Notes: generated by a model not told the origin, from the sequence alone. 64,000 bases of DNA from Aotearoamyces nothofagi (GCA_015345905.1 JADDTR010000003.1:682001-746000); one strand, 5' to 3'. Shown: positions 49,045 to 60,254, counted from the first letter of the stretch. Translations and numbers: made by a program.

Positions 49045-50590
49045 GCTGGAGTCCACACGTAGCAATTAATAATTGTTATTTATGAGCCATTGTGCTTGGA
49101 CATTGTACGGGTTAAAGAAAGGCCACAATGTAAATTTAATGGGTTACGTGGATAGAAGATTGATATTCTATCATCGTCGCTCTGGGACATCTTGTAGCTA
49201 TGGGTTTCTGTTTAGGATGTATCTCATAATGACGCCAGACAGCATCTCCACGGCTCACACGGGCACGCAATTCGAACTTCAACTCCAATGCTCCATCCCT
49301 TGAAGATATATGCATATGCATGGGATGCACTGTGACGTGTTCTTCGTTCCTCGTTCTGGCTCGGAGTCTGTGCTGTTAACCCCCAAAGCACGGACCTCCC
49401 CAGCAATGCCCTGGCCTACCTCGGGCTACAGGGCATCGATCACTAAATGCTCTGGTTCTAGCCGCTAATTGTTGGAGTGTCAGGGCACCGATCACTAAAT
49501 ATTGAGGTTTCAGTGGCTAATTAGAAGAGTTCCAGGGAGTCGGTCACTAATGGGAAGTGCAGTTATACTACGGCAGTCACTGATGTAGCTAGCCAGCCGC
49601 CTAAGGGTAGGGGACTCAGGGGACTGAGGGGCCCTGTCCGGCCTGTTTCCTTCTCTCTGCCACTCCGGCACTTCCCTGTGCCCTAGCCGAGCTGAGAATG
49701 GGATGGTAAAATCTGCCAGAGAATGGAATAGCCCGGGCTCCCTTGGCCGTACCTTGCCACGCTTGCCACGCTTAGTAACCGCGCTTGCCACGTCGCCTTC
49801 AGGTACCGGCCAAACACGCTACGCACCCGTGGTCACGTGCTCGCTTAGCAGCTCCGCGCAGAAAGCTGAAGCTGATTTCTCGATGCAGAAAGAGCAAAGA
49901 GCCACGAGAGCTTCCTTCTTCCAGTTTGAGGCTGCAACACCACCCATTTCCAGCATCCACCCGTCCGAAAACCGACTGTCCATCGTCCGCCGTCCGCGCA
50001 CCCCATCGACCCTCCGATCTCCCTCCGATCTCCCTTATCGTCTCGTGACATCCGTCGGCCACCACGCGCGCGACTGACCCTCAGCTTCCTCCTTCCTCCC
50101 TCCTCCTCCCTGCTACCTGGCCTCATCTCCGTCCTCGTCAGCTCCGCCCTCTCGACCGCACGAACCTGAAGACTGATATCAGACACAATTGTCGCTGGGA
50201 GAGGTTTGAGCTCAGGTCTCTTCACTACTGCTTTCTTCCACCACTCTTTCAACCGCACCATTCGTCCTTCATCTACATCTACACCTTCACTTTACCCTCA
50301 CCCTTACTTTATAATTCGCCTTCACTCTCCACATCCACAGTCTATCCATCCTTCAACGAAGGTTGACTGCTCTTTCTCACCGCACCCTACCAAGTTTGCG
50401 ACATCTGTTCCCTTGTCAGCGAATCCCCGTTCAAGCACGCGCACTACCCCTTCAGTCGATCATCAACACCAGCAAGTTTTCTTTCGAAGAACCCCTGGTG
50501 TACATAAGACGAACAATTCAAACTACTTTCGACTTCCTCCCCGACTGTTTCCTCCCTTGATAGAGAAGCATTAACAAATAGCAAATCACA
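49045..50590. promoter_or_regulatory. Intergenic with 52-bp repeat and long KH-gene leader
   Basis: 1.55 kb. It contains a degenerate 52-bp tandem repeat (49429-49560), then a C/T-rich stretch (50060-50560) typical of the promoter and 5' leader of a highly expressed gene. Open frames here (for example 49703-50077 and the opposite strand 49845-50261) are compositional. Confidence 0.6.
49429..49560. repeat. Degenerate 52-bp tandem repeat, about 2.4 copies
   Basis: Copies begin CAGGGCATCGATCACTAAAT (49429), CAGGGCACCGATCACTAAAT (49481) and CAGGGAGTCGGTCACTAAT (49533), exactly 52 bp apart. Each full copy also holds a GCTAATT element at the same offset. Confidence 0.85.
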
Positions 50591-52150
50591 ATGTCTGCCT
50601 CACCGACTCCCGTTGCTCCTTCGACCAAGCGTCCTCTAGAAGACCCCTCCTCCCCATCGGGCCCTACTGACCAGCCAGATGCCAAGCGGCCAGCTCTCGA
50701 CAAGATCATCAAGGGTGATGATCAGGACAATGAAAAGAAGGCCCCGAGTGACTCTGCCGATGTCCCTGCTGTTGTCAGCTCGAATGGCGATGCCAAACCC
50801 GAGGATGACAAGGAGACAAATGGTATAGAGCCTAAAGTAACCGATGGACAAGGCGACACAGTTGTTGAGGATGCTCCAGCCCGTGACGGCACGCAAGCCA
50901 TTGAGAGCACTGTACCTTCGACCCGTGGTCAAAATTCTGCGTCTGGATCCTCACTCCCCCATGATGAGAGCAGCTGGATCCACATTCGTTCTGTCATCTC
51001 CAGCGCGGAGGCTGCTACGGTCATCGGTAAGGGTGGAGAGAATGTCACCCTCATTCGTAAGATGTCTGGTGCAAAGTGCACTGTTAGCGACTATCAAAAG
51101 GGTGCCGTTGAGAGAATTCTCACAGTCAGCGGTCTTGTAGATGCTGTAGCAAAGGTAAGCCCAATTATCGGATGACGCAAACTCATATGCTAATCAAACG
51201 TTAGGCATTCGGTTTGATCATTCGTACTTTGAACAATGAGCCGCTGGATAGCCCATCTACTCCACAGTCACGCACCTACCCCCTTCGTCTCCTTATCCCC
51301 CATATTCTCATTGGATCAATTATTGGCAAGGGCGGCGTACGCATTCGTGAAATCCAGGAACACTCTGGTGCTCGCCTTAATGCCTCGGATGCTATGCTTC
51401 CACTTTCAACAGAGCGTTCACTTGTAATTCTAGGTGTCGCTGATGCTGTACACATCGCAACGTACTACGTCGGTAGCACCCTTTTTGAGCAACTTACAGA
51501 GCGTTTTGGGGGTCCTGCCGCTTCGGCCTACGCCACTCGTAGTGGCGGTCCAGCTGGTGTTGTCCCAGGCGGAATGCAAGTTGTACCATACGTTCCCCAG
51601 CCCGCTGGAGGCAATTATGGACACCCTGACAACCTGCGCCGTCATGATCCCCGTGCTCAGCAAACCCCGTCGCATGGCTATGGCCAGCCCTACGCCCAAG
51701 CTCAGGTTGCTCACCAACAGGCCGCTGTACCTATGCATTATGGCGGTTCGCCCGCTACAGGTTACGGCGGTGTTGGTCCTCAGCAACCACAGCAAGTAGG
51801 CCACGCTGGCCCGCAGTCGCATGCTGGTCCGCCAGCTCAGCCGATTCAGGGTCTAGTCCCAGGCCAGCCACTGACTCAGCAGATCTTTATTCCAAATGAC
51901 ATGGTTGGTGCTATCATTGGAAAGGGCGGTGCGAAGATCAATGAGATCCGTCAATTGAGTGGCAGTGTTATCAAGATCAACGAACCCCAGGACAATAGTA
52001 ATGAGAGACTCGTCACTATTACGGGCACTGCAGAGTGCAATCAAATGGCTCTCTATATGTTGTACTCAAGACTTGGTGAGTCACTTTGATATCTCGTAAT
52101 TCCAGGATGAGGCTAATTGTAAAACAGAGAGCGAGAAGCACCGTATTTAA
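50591..52150 (+). CDS. Three-KH-domain RNA-binding protein (Pbp2/Hek2/Rnc1 type)
   Basis: Exons 50591-51154, 51205-52075 and 52128-52150 encode 485 aa. An acidic, low-complexity N-terminus (1-128) precedes three KH domains with intact GxxG loops: IGKGGENV (about 140-200), IGKGGVRI (about 215-285) and IGKGGAKI (about 400-470). Between KH2 and KH3 is a Gln/Gly/Pro/Tyr-rich linker. The last exon adds only ESEKHRI. Family: poly(rC)-binding KH proteins that regulate mRNA stability, localisation or MAPK-pathway transcripts (S. pombe Rnc1, yeast Hek2/Pbp2). Which of these it equals is not decided. The long pyrimidine-rich leader suggests strong expression. Confidence 0.93.
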
Positions 52151-52631
52151 GAGGGTGGTTTTTCGTGAGATATTGAGCATCGGGATGTCAAGCGTTGCTA
52201 GAGAAGATTTGATTTCATAGTGGCGCATATCCGGGAGAGGTCAAAATTGGGGAAAGTACAAGTACAAAGCAGATTATTGCAGTGGGAACATTTACTCCCT
52301 TGGTTTGGGATGAAGTGGCATGCTATGCTATTGGGGCTCAATCAAATGAATTTTGCTAGCTGTAGCAATCATGAATTCCATAACTTCAAATTTGGCGCAG
52401 ACGTTCTCTTCCCTTGGAAGGACAGTACCTTTCTGAATAACGGTGATAAAAGGTGATCACGCTCCTTTTGCTACCTTTAACTCCGATGTCCCCACCCCAC
52501 CATTAGTAACACCGTGATGCGAGTAAGCAAATAATCGCCTTACGAATACTTTATGAAAAGGCTCCTACACGTCCCAACTTGCATTTCCATCAAGATTATT
52601 TTCAACCTTTAAACTTTCGACTTTAGATAAA
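52151..52631. other. Intergenic
   Basis: 481 bp, 3' flank of the KH gene and promoter of the next gene. Nothing specific is seen. Confidence 0.55.
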
Positions 52632-53454
52632 ATGGCATCCACCAGGGCTGTCACCGAACTGGCTTCTCTGCCTATCAAAACAGGTGTCGATGTCGACAAC
52701 AAGAGCAGCCCGGCTTACCCAGCTTGGCAAGACACTTTGAAGACGATATCTCAACAGGATGGCTATCAACGAGCACGTTATGGGCCAACACTTGAAGATC
52801 CAACAATACTGCAGTTACTGGTCGGTTCGTCTTCACTCCCTTGACTCCGTCTGTTTCTCTTCGTACTGGAATTATAGAGCTGCTAGGACCCATGCACCCG
52901 GTGACTGTCTGACATATTCCTAGACTGGGATAGCCGCGATGCCCACAGACGCTTCATCAGCTCCCCTGATTATGCTCCCTTCATCCATGGACTCAAGGCT
53001 ATTTTAGCTGGCCAGCCCAGCATCCACCACTTCTATTCAACGCCCTTCCCGCCCGCCATCATCGGCAGCGCCCCGGTGGCGGAGGTGGTCACGTTTTACC
53101 AGACAGAGCCTCGCTTCCTGGATAACCTGGCGAAGTTTGCAGACGCGATGTCCAATGGGGCTATAGAGGGCTTTCTCGGCTTTGCTTATGGGGAGGTAGT
53201 CGAGGAGATCGAGAAGAGCGAGGGAGCGGGTAGGGGGAAGGCAGCGGTTCTGCTTATTGGCTGGGAGAGCAAAGGGGCGCATCTGAAGTTTAGGGACTCG
53301 GATGGGTTTAAGGAGCATATCCACTTCCTGAGAGATGGCAATAATGGGGCCGAGATGGTGAGTTTAGCTCTCATGTTCCCTCTATTTATAAAATCATATA
53401 TACTGACAGTCTGGATTGTAGCATCATACGGCCTTCAAGACTTATACATTATAA
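52632..53454 (+). CDS. Predicted dimeric alpha-beta-barrel (ABM-like) protein
   Basis: Exons 52632-52824, 52924-53357 and 53422-53454 encode 219 aa. The joined sequence LQLLVDWDSRDAHRRFISSPDY is the typical antibiotic-biosynthesis-monooxygenase-like pattern (Asp-Trp-x-Ser before a helix that ends at SPxY). A second related half, VAEVVTFYQTEPRFLDNLAKFADAM ... IGWESKGAHLKFRDSDGFKEHI, repeats the pattern, so two such domains are stacked. The short third exon completes it with HHTAFKTYTL. Function unknown; related fungal proteins are uncharacterised or act in small-molecule metabolism. Exons were joined by phase, using donors GTTCGT and GTGAGT. Confidence 0.78.
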
Positions 53455-53975
53455 TAGCATAGCTTGAGAATCAATTTGATCATAATCTTTTTAAGCAGAT
53501 TAACTATTGACAGATTTAATTATATATAATGGTCTGCATTAGTCACCATCTCGATGTTGTTGGATAAATATCTTATAGCAAAAGCCTACTATTAGTGTAT
53601 TGTATGGTTATATTTTTAATGAACGAGTGTAGTTGAAAACTTAAAAGCACAGCATCACTGCTAAAAATCAGAGAACAGTGCGAAAAATAAATCCATGTTA
53701 CTTGAATTAATATAATCTCTCCTATTTATCCTATATTATCGATTTGAGAAAAGGAACCGATTACTTCTGACGATTATCATGATAAGCGTCCGTGGTGTTA
53801 CGCAGGTGTGCCTAGGATACTAGGCACTATAACCAACAATATAGCTGTCGACGCGCTTCCAAAGATGTACGCGCCGCAAAAGTAGGATAAGTGATTTCCA
53901 TTCGACTCGGGAGCAGCAACAATTCATAATCTGAATTGGCATAGGGAAATATTCCACAGAACACGCACATATCAT
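53455..53975. other. Intergenic, AT-rich
   Basis: 521 bp, AT-rich 3' flank and promoter. No gene or repeat recognised. Confidence 0.55.
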
Positions 53976-55023
53976 ATGGCAGACGAACCTACGTCACGCG
54001 CAAATGCTGCGCACGCTGCTCGCCTCGATCGGACTGTGAAGGACCTGCAGAACAGAGTAAAGGAGCAGGAAGCTGCGCTAGAGAAGGTATGCGCAGTCCA
54101 GCAATTCAAGAAAACAAGTACTAATAGTAGCGCAGCTTCGAGCGTCGTCGAAAGGACTAAGTGCAGACCCAAGCCCAGATCTAGCAGCACGCCTCCAACA
54201 GCTGCGCGTTATTCGAACAGCTTATGAATCCCTCATACCAACGGAGCCATATATTCCTCCTGTAGCCTCCGCACTGCCGGCTCTCCTTGCTCTCCGCACG
54301 ACCCACAGAACCATTCAAGAGACCAGGATCTCTCTGGCCGGCACCCAAGAGGAGCTCGCAAAGGCCGAGCAGCGGCTGGAGAACGAGCAAGCACACCTCA
54401 ACGACGCGAATTTAATGACGCAAAGTCTGGAGAATCGCATACAGAACCTACGTGGCGAGATTGAAGAGCGGACGCAGAAGTCGCCGTCGCTGGTAGCCAA
54501 GGAGTTGATCCGTGAGGCTAGGAAGAAGAAGGAACACTACGACAGCGAGACTGGGAAGCTGGTAAAGGCGTTCAATGGCTTCATTGACACCCATCTCGCC
54601 ACGATGCTTGCAGCGGAAGAGCTTGGTGGTCCTGTTGTCGGAGAGATGCTAGATGTGGACGAAGAAGATCTAGAGGCCGGGTTTAATAGCCAGGGCAGGG
54701 CGAAGAGGCAGGCAGAGGCGCCGAGTGACAGCAAGCGACAGCAAAGGATTGATGAGATCTGGGGACAGAGAGACGACCGGGATAGGAAAATTAAAGGGCC
54801 ATGGGACGAGAAACGAGCTGCGGCAGCTGAGATGAGAGAGCTGACTGAGCAGCTGCTGAACGGTTTGGTGGCGGCGGGCGATGGAGGCTCGGATTCATAC
54901 GTGGAGTTGCAGAGAGAGTCAGCAGCTGCCAGGTTTTTGGTCAGGTCGAAAGTTGCGCAGTTCCATCCCAGAGATGCGAGGCGGTTAAGGCTCATTGATT
55001 TTGGGAGGGATCTTGATGATTGA
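53976..55023 (+). CDS. CENP-K/Sim4-like kinetochore protein
   Basis: Exons 53976-54086 and 54136-55023 encode 332 aa. An N-terminal coiled coil (RLDRTVKDLQNRVKEQEAALEK) leads into LRASSKGLSADPSPDL. A central coiled coil (QEELAKAEQRLENEQAHL; SLENRIQNLRGEIEERTQKS) follows. The conserved block KKKEHYDSETGKLVKAFNGF through AAEELGGPVVGEMLDVDEED and the end QQRIDEIWG resemble fungal proteins annotated as centromere protein CENP-K/Sim4 of the inner-kinetochore CCAN (S. pombe Sim4). The assignment is from recalled family similarity and is moderate. The C-terminus is helical with an acidic end. The intron is 49 bp. Confidence 0.72.
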
Positions 55024-55145
55024 GAGGTCTCGAGCCAATACTCGACTTCAATGATGGGTTCAACCTTTCCATTTCTGCTATATGCCTAAAGTAGGGCTGC
55101 AGAAGGGCAGGGCTGGCAAGTCTCCACATGGCTCTCTCGGAGTTT

Positions 55146-55668
55146 CTATTGTGCTTCTAAGGTGAACGCTACATCCCCCTCACTGGCACCTCCAATACAC
55201 GTGCTTTCCAAGTCCCCAGTTGGGCACACTGCTCTGGCCGCTCTTACACAGCTCTCCCAGCGTCCTTTCGAAACGTTGATTGTCTCTCCTTCCTCAGTGA
55301 CCTCCAAGCTGAACAAGGCAGTTCCCGAGCTTCCAGTTGTATTACTGGGCGCACCACCACACTTTTCGATGGTCCCTGCTATCCCACCACAGATAGCAAG
55401 CTCAGCGACATTTTGGTCGTGGAACAGGATGTCACTAGACGGGAAATAAGGTTAGAGGGCAACTCGGAGGAAGGCAAGGGATGCGTAGGACGCACGTGGT
55501 GGGATCGGTACAGACAGTGTCGGTGACAGCGCTGGGGTCGATGGACGTAGTCGCTCGCAGAGCGAGAACCTCGAAGTGCTCATTGCTGACGGAAAGCCCT
55601 GGCATTGGGACAGCGAGGACCGAGCTGGATAGAGCTAGAAGGAGCCTGATGATTGTGCTGGCGCGCAT
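55146..55668 (-). CDS. Small secreted six-cysteine protein
   Basis: Exons 55668-55496 and 55434-55146 (intron 61 nt: GTGCGT donor, CTCTAAC branch, TCTAG acceptor) encode 153 aa. Residues 1-19 form a signal peptide (MRASTIIRLLLALSSSVLA), with likely cleavage after Ala19. The mature part has six Cys (53, 73, 83, 120, 128, 137), enough for three disulfides, and two Asn-glycosylation sequons (89, 111). The middle carries AELAICGGIAGTIEKCGG. I do not recognise the family; size, Cys content and secretion signal fit a candidate effector or other apoplastic/secreted small protein. It is easy to miss, because the unspliced frame stops early after exon 1. It converges with the CENP-K-like gene (122 bp). 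Confidence 0.74.
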
Positions 55669-56327
55669 GGTGATGTTGGGAATTGTCGATCGGTTGGCTT
55701 GTCCGATACTGAAATGATAAAAGTAACAGGAAGAAGCAGACGTCAAGCCTGTGGTAGTTGACAAGAATCAAATCCAATGAGTGTCAGTAGAAAAGAATGA
55801 ACGACCGCGATCACAGATCTTGAGTCTGAAGGAGTAAGATTAGATGAGCCGGCCACGAAGGAAATATTATATCCTACCCGCGCCGCCATACGCACAATTT
55901 CAGGCCTTTGGTGGGGAAATTGACAGGCCACTCTGTGACATTGGGGACGTCACCAGGCGACCAAGCTGCATCTTACCTTCTTCCTGCTCTGAGCAACGAA
56001 CAACCCATGGGACCATTTGGGAGGTTTGATGAGCCTGTGAGACCTGGCTGTCCTTCCGAGGCATGTCATTTCCCAGGGGGTGGGTGTCGGCTACAGGGTT
56101 TCACGGCGAGGCTCAAACACAAAGTTGAGACGGAGAACATGGAGCGCCTAAAATGGCCGTCGGGATATATTGCTGTAGACATTTAGATGATACTGAGAGA
56201 GAACAGGATAGATGTCTTATCTCTATCCGCGATGACGCCAATTCACAGCGCAGCCTAGCCGCGGCATCTAAAGTGCGCAAGCATCCCGTGCCAAAAGTAG
56301 TCCCGCAAATAGTAAAATTGGGTGCCA
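55669..56327. promoter_or_regulatory. Promoter of secreted-protein gene and wss1 3' flank
   Basis: 659 bp, no gene recognised on either strand. Confidence 0.55.
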
Positions 56328-57722
56328 TCAGGAGCACTTCCTGGCACCACAAACGCCGCACACTCCGCAATCGCCAGCATTGACGTATCTCCCACCCGTG
56401 CACATCTCGCTCTGACAGATCCACGTGCTGGGCACCCTGCCGGGATCGAGCACGTTGGCGCAGGCAAGGCATGTCGGAGCCGCCGCGTTGTTTTCCATCG
56501 AGCACATCGGACAATGAGTCGTTGGCGATGGTTGGCGAGATGGTTTACCTGCTTTGCGTCCAGTGGACGGCCCCGGCTTTATCTCTGGGTTCTGCACCGC
56601 CGATCGCCGAGAGATTTCTGCGATGCCTTTTTGGCCGTTGGCAGAGAGGGCACTTGCATGTCGCTTCTGGGGCATTCGTTGCTCCTGCGGCACTGTGCTC
56701 TTGGAAGAAGCCTTGGGTCTAGGATCTTTGCTTCGATTGTCAAAGTCCCGAAGCTCTGACATCTCATTCTGGGCATCGACGTCGTCCTTGTCTTCGTCCT
56801 CGCAGACTCTGACCATTCCTCGACCTTTTCCGTCCAGCATCCTTTCGCCATTGATATCGACGGCGTCACTAGGCTCTGCCTTGATGACTACCTCAACATC
56901 TTCATCACTCTCTGTTTCGCTTCCACTCTCAGTCTCATCGTCGTCTTCAACTTTGGCCACCAGATCTTCCCTCTTGACTTCAAATCGTGCTAGAGCAGCT
57001 GCAGCTCTCAGTTCCCGTCCTCTATTGCTTCCAGCAACACGAGGTTTCCCCACTGGCTTTTTCCCTCTCTCAAGTTTGACCTTCGTCTCGTCATCTGCGC
57101 CAAGGGCTATTCCATTCGTACCGAATTTCTTCGCTATCCTCTTTTCTTGCCTCTCCTTGTAGCTGACCTTAGGCTTCGTCTTCCTCTTCCGCTTCCCGGA
57201 AGTTCTGAATGTCCCACCACATAGGTGCTCCGGCATGGCCTCTCCCTCAGACAGCCTCTCGTTCTCATACTGCCCGCTGATCAATGTTATGCCCCTGCTC
57301 CATAAACCTTCCCCCGTGTAGCCCTTCTCCCATAATACCCGTAATTCGTCTGCATAACCATTCCTGACCTTCCAGAACGCATGTGAGTGATTCATCTGCT
57401 TGCAGTGCGCCAATTCGTGCATCATAACCATCTGCACGTACTTAAACGGCAGCCAGTGGCCAGTAAAAGGCGCCTTGAGGACCAACTGTATAACCTCTCC
57501 AGAATTGAAGTTACGTCCAACAAACTCCATATTGGGCTCATACTCCTCAAGAGACATGACATAGATGTGGCTTGCCTTCATAATCGGGTTGCAGATTGCG
57601 GCGATACGCTCGAGGAAATCTTGGGCGAAGGTCTTTCCGGAACCTTCGAGCGGTTTAATGAAGTTGATGTGATCATTAGGTTGTTTGACACGGGCGTTCA
57701 GGCGCTCGAATCCGAGAGGCAT
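56328..57722 (-). CDS. wss1: Wss1-type DNA-protein crosslink metalloprotease
   Basis: Single exon, 464 aa. The WLM domain occupies about 1-190 and has the zinc-metalloprotease signature HELAHCKQMNH (HExxHxxxxxH) near residue 103, preceded by GHWLPFKYVQMVMM and flanked by the family block GVIQLVLKAPFTGHWLPF-like sequence. A basic/acidic linker with several short acidic-hydrophobic segments (DVEVVIKAEP; possible SUMO-interacting) follows. The C-terminus has a RanBP2-like zinc finger (CPMCSMENNAAAPTCLAC) and further Cys pairs (WICQSEMCTGG; CGVCGVCGARKC). Role: degrades proteins crosslinked to DNA. It is longer than yeast Wss1 (269 aa), mainly through the linker. Confidence 0.9.
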   Translation of the reverse strand: MPLGFERLNARVKQPNDHINFIKPLEGSGKTFAQDFLERIAAICNPIMKASHIYVMSLEEYEPNMEFVGRNFNSGEVIQLVLKAPFTGHWLPFKYVQMVMMHELAHCKQMNHSHAFWKVRNGYADELRVLWEKGYTGEGLWSRGITLISGQYENERLSEGEAMPEHLCGGTFRTSGKRKRKTKPKVSYKERQEKRIAKKFGTNGIALGADDETKVKLERGKKPVGKPRVAGSNRGRELRAAAALARFEVKREDLVAKVEDDDETESGSETESDEDVEVVIKAEPSDAVDINGERMLDGKGRGMVRVCEDEDKDDVDAQNEMSELRDFDNRSKDPRPKASSKSTVPQEQRMPQKRHASALSANGQKGIAEISRRSAVQNPEIKPGPSTGRKAGKPSRQPSPTTHCPMCSMENNAAAPTCLACANVLDPGRVPSTWICQSEMCTGGRYVNAGDCGVCGVCGARKCS

Positions 57723-58067
57723 GGTGGGTTGCTACTCATCCAAGAGTTGAATGGTAGATGGCGATAAAGATAAAGATAAAGAACATGGAATCAATTCTTA
57801 TCGGCAAGGAGACGCGCCCCAGAAACGACTATAAATCACGAGAGCACGTGACTACTGTAAGACTGAAGGCTGTAAAAGTTACATCTATCATTAATTGATA
57901 GCAGAAGATGAATTGAGGTGTAAATCCGAGGTTACTTGTGGGATGGAAATTTTCATTTGGCTAACATATATAGAACTAGCTAATGAGACTATGATACTTT
58001 GTTAAAAACTTTGTGTAAGAACATGTTTCTTCCACTTGAGCAACACTGTGATCGATGAATCACCTTG
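57723..58067. other. Intergenic, wss1 promoter and peptidase 3' flank
   Basis: 345 bp, AT-rich 3' half. An imperfect GATAAAGATAAAGATAAAG run lies at 57761-57780, just upstream of the wss1 start. No gene. Confidence 0.6.
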
Positions 58068-59549
58068 CTAATCTATCACGTCGTCTCGTAGCTTGAAGAG
58101 CTCCGTAAGAACTTCATCCGTCTTACTTCTGATTGCATCATGATACATAGTATTCGTGATGAACTGCTTGCAATTCCTGACTTTCTTCACCGTCTCTTGA
58201 ACAAGTCCAAAGTTGACATACATATCATCCACAAAGGTTGCCGCATACACAGGCACCTCGTTACGGCTGAGCTGCCACTCATCGTACAGATCTGGCCATT
58301 CCTTGTATTTAGCGATAATCTCTGCCACTTTTCTCAACTTTACTAGCTCTGGATAAGTCTCGAACATAAACGGATATATCATTTCGCCGGAAAAATACAA
58401 CGGCTGTTCGCGTACAACGCCTGGGCTGGACGGGGAGCCTGCGATCCAGCGGAACTCCTCGAGGGATTTTCCAACACGGTCAGCAGCCCAGTTAGAAGCG
58501 TCTCCTTGACAGTATATAGCTTCATGAAGCACAGCATATAATACGTTATCATCGAAACTGTCAAATGCTTCTATTGCTGAAAGGGTGGACCGAGTGATAA
58601 AAGTGAATTGCTCAATATCAGATCGCATTCGAAGAACAATATCGTGCACAGAATCAATACCGCCGTGCGCCCCTAATGCCAAACCAATGGTGAGGAAGCG
58701 TCTCACAGTTAGGGTTCCTCCTGATGGCAGCGCAAGTCCACGTTTTGCCCTGATATGAACGGCTAGGTTCTGAACCGTATCAATATCCTCGGGAAACTTT
58801 TTGTAATAGCTCTGGTTTCTCTTAATGACTTGGGAGAACGTGGCTTTGTAGACTTCCTCGGCTGATTTACCAACTGGCGGGATGCCACCGGATGTAAATA
58901 CTTCTCGAAGACCTTGAGGATATTTCGAGAGGTATGTGAAGGCACAAAATCCACCGAAGCTCTGACCGAAAAGAGTCCACTTCTTGAGCTCTGTCGGGTA
59001 GTCTTGCGTCAAGGCTTTCCGAATAGCCTCGCAGTCCATAACAATGCTGTCAGCTCGAAATAATTTCAAATAGTCTGCCTGTCTCTGAGCCTCGCCATGC
59101 GAAGCAAGAGTAGCTGCCGAAATAGGTGTGCTGAGACCCGTTCCACGCTGGTCAAGGTATAACATCTGATAGCCTCGATCTAGAACAAGATTCGTGATTG
59201 CCATGGCCTGAGGAGGGCGACAGCTCATACCAGGACCTCCTTGGAGGTAGACGAACCATGGCTTTTGATCCTTCTTGCGACACTCAACCTCGTCCACGGG
59301 GGCGGCTGGACGCTCATGCTTTGTCACGCTGCGGGCAAATATCCGTAGCGTACCTAGTGACGGATTGGAATAATCACGTGGAACCTCAAAGAAAAGCTCT
59401 GATACTCTGAGCTTGCCTATAGCATGTATTAGCCAGGCTTCGTATTTTGCTGGCAGCTTATGCCGCTTGTAAGTGTAAGGCGACAGAAGCGGCTGAAGAT
59501 GTATCGGGGCTCCAAGCCACAGTGATAGGAAGCTGTGACAGTAGAGGCT
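58068..59549 (-). CDS. S33-family prolyl aminopeptidase-like hydrolase, 5' end unresolved
   Basis: The frame is open from 59549 down to the stop at 58068 (494 codons). Alpha/beta-hydrolase marks: oxyanion loop WFVYLQGGPGMSC, LDQRGTGLS, nucleophile elbow LFGQSFGG, late Asp-containing TFVDDMYVNF and a His-containing MYHDAIRS. Residues upstream of the first in-frame Met at 59327, such as GKLRVSELFFEVPRDYSNPS, are typical of the family, so translation must begin further upstream, yet no in-frame ATG occurs before a stop at 59550-59552. A tentative first exon starts at 59660 and ends at 59575, joined to 59532 by a 42-nt intron (516 aa total). Likely an intracellular aminopeptidase, not certain. 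Confidence 0.82.
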   Translation of the reverse strand, partial: SLYCHSFLSLWLGAPIHLQPLLSPYTYKRHKLPAKYEAWLIHAIGKLRVSELFFEVPRDYSNPSLGTLRIFARSVTKHERPAAPVDEVECRKKDQKPWFVYLQGGPGMSCRPPQAMAITNLVLDRGYQMLYLDQRGTGLSTPISAATLASHGEAQRQADYLKLFRADSIVMDCEAIRKALTQDYPTELKKWTLFGQSFGGFCAFTYLSKYPQGLREVFTSGGIPPVGKSAEEVYKATFSQVIKRNQSYYKKFPEDIDTVQNLAVHIRAKRGLALPSGGTLTVRRFLTIGLALGAHGGIDSVHDIVLRMRSDIEQFTFITRSTLSAIEAFDSFDDNVLYAVLHEAIYCQGDASNWAADRVGKSLEEFRWIAGSPSSPGVVREQPLYFSGEMIYPFMFETYPELVKLRKVAEIIAKYKEWPDLYDEWQLSRNEVPVYAATFVDDMYVNFGLVQETVKKVRNCKQFITNTMYHDAIRSKTDEVLTELFKLRDDVID

Positions 59550-59660
59550 CTATTAAAGAAAAATTCCCGACAACCCACTGTCCGTATTGCTATATAAGGA
59601 TATAAGGGTAAAGGAGATTATCTGAAGAAGCGTTGTACGTTGATGAAATGAGGCTGCCAT

Positions 59661-60254
59661 GTAATCTTACTGACCCGGGATTATGTGAGTCTTGCTCTCC
59701 AGAAGTCTGGCAATAGTCATGTTTGAAGGCAGTTTATCTGCGGAATATATATTTTCCAGCTGGCAATCTTAGAATCGGACAACCCATCAGGTGGAAGTTA
59801 AAATGGTGACGCTGTCGTCTAGGTCGACGATTCCGACGGCGGATCCTCGCGAACTTTTATATCCCAGCCCACAATGCCGCTGTCAGCATTTAGAACGCCT
59901 TCTACTACGCAACATCAAATTGACGAGGGTAAGCTAAGCAACTCTCATTTTAACGTTGGATGCATGCTATCTTCATGGCTATCCTGCTAGCAGCGCGAGA
60001 GTTTTGTCTTTAAACATAAAGTTTGACAAGCATCTGGGCTAAGGGTTATGTGCAGAGACTTCATAGACCGGAGAGCGTATGTGCATGCGCTCATGAGGTC
60101 CCTTCATGTACAATCTGTTTTTATACCCTCAGAACAATCTCATATGCACCTTATTATCCGCGGCCAAGTCTCTTGGTGGAATCTTCATGGCCCCTCAGCT
60201 TACTCTTTTCCCTAGATTAACACGTGACCATAACAGAATTGCAAATTGCCAGCT
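59661..60254. promoter_or_regulatory. Divergent promoter, peptidase / kelch gene
   Basis: 594 bp upstream of both genes. A CACGTGAC palindrome-like site lies at 60220-60227, close to the kelch start. No gene recognised. Confidence 0.55.

Noticed and set aside
49703-50261. Frames on both strands upstream of the KH gene
   Set aside because: They mirror each other across the C/T-rich leader and carry no recognisable domain.
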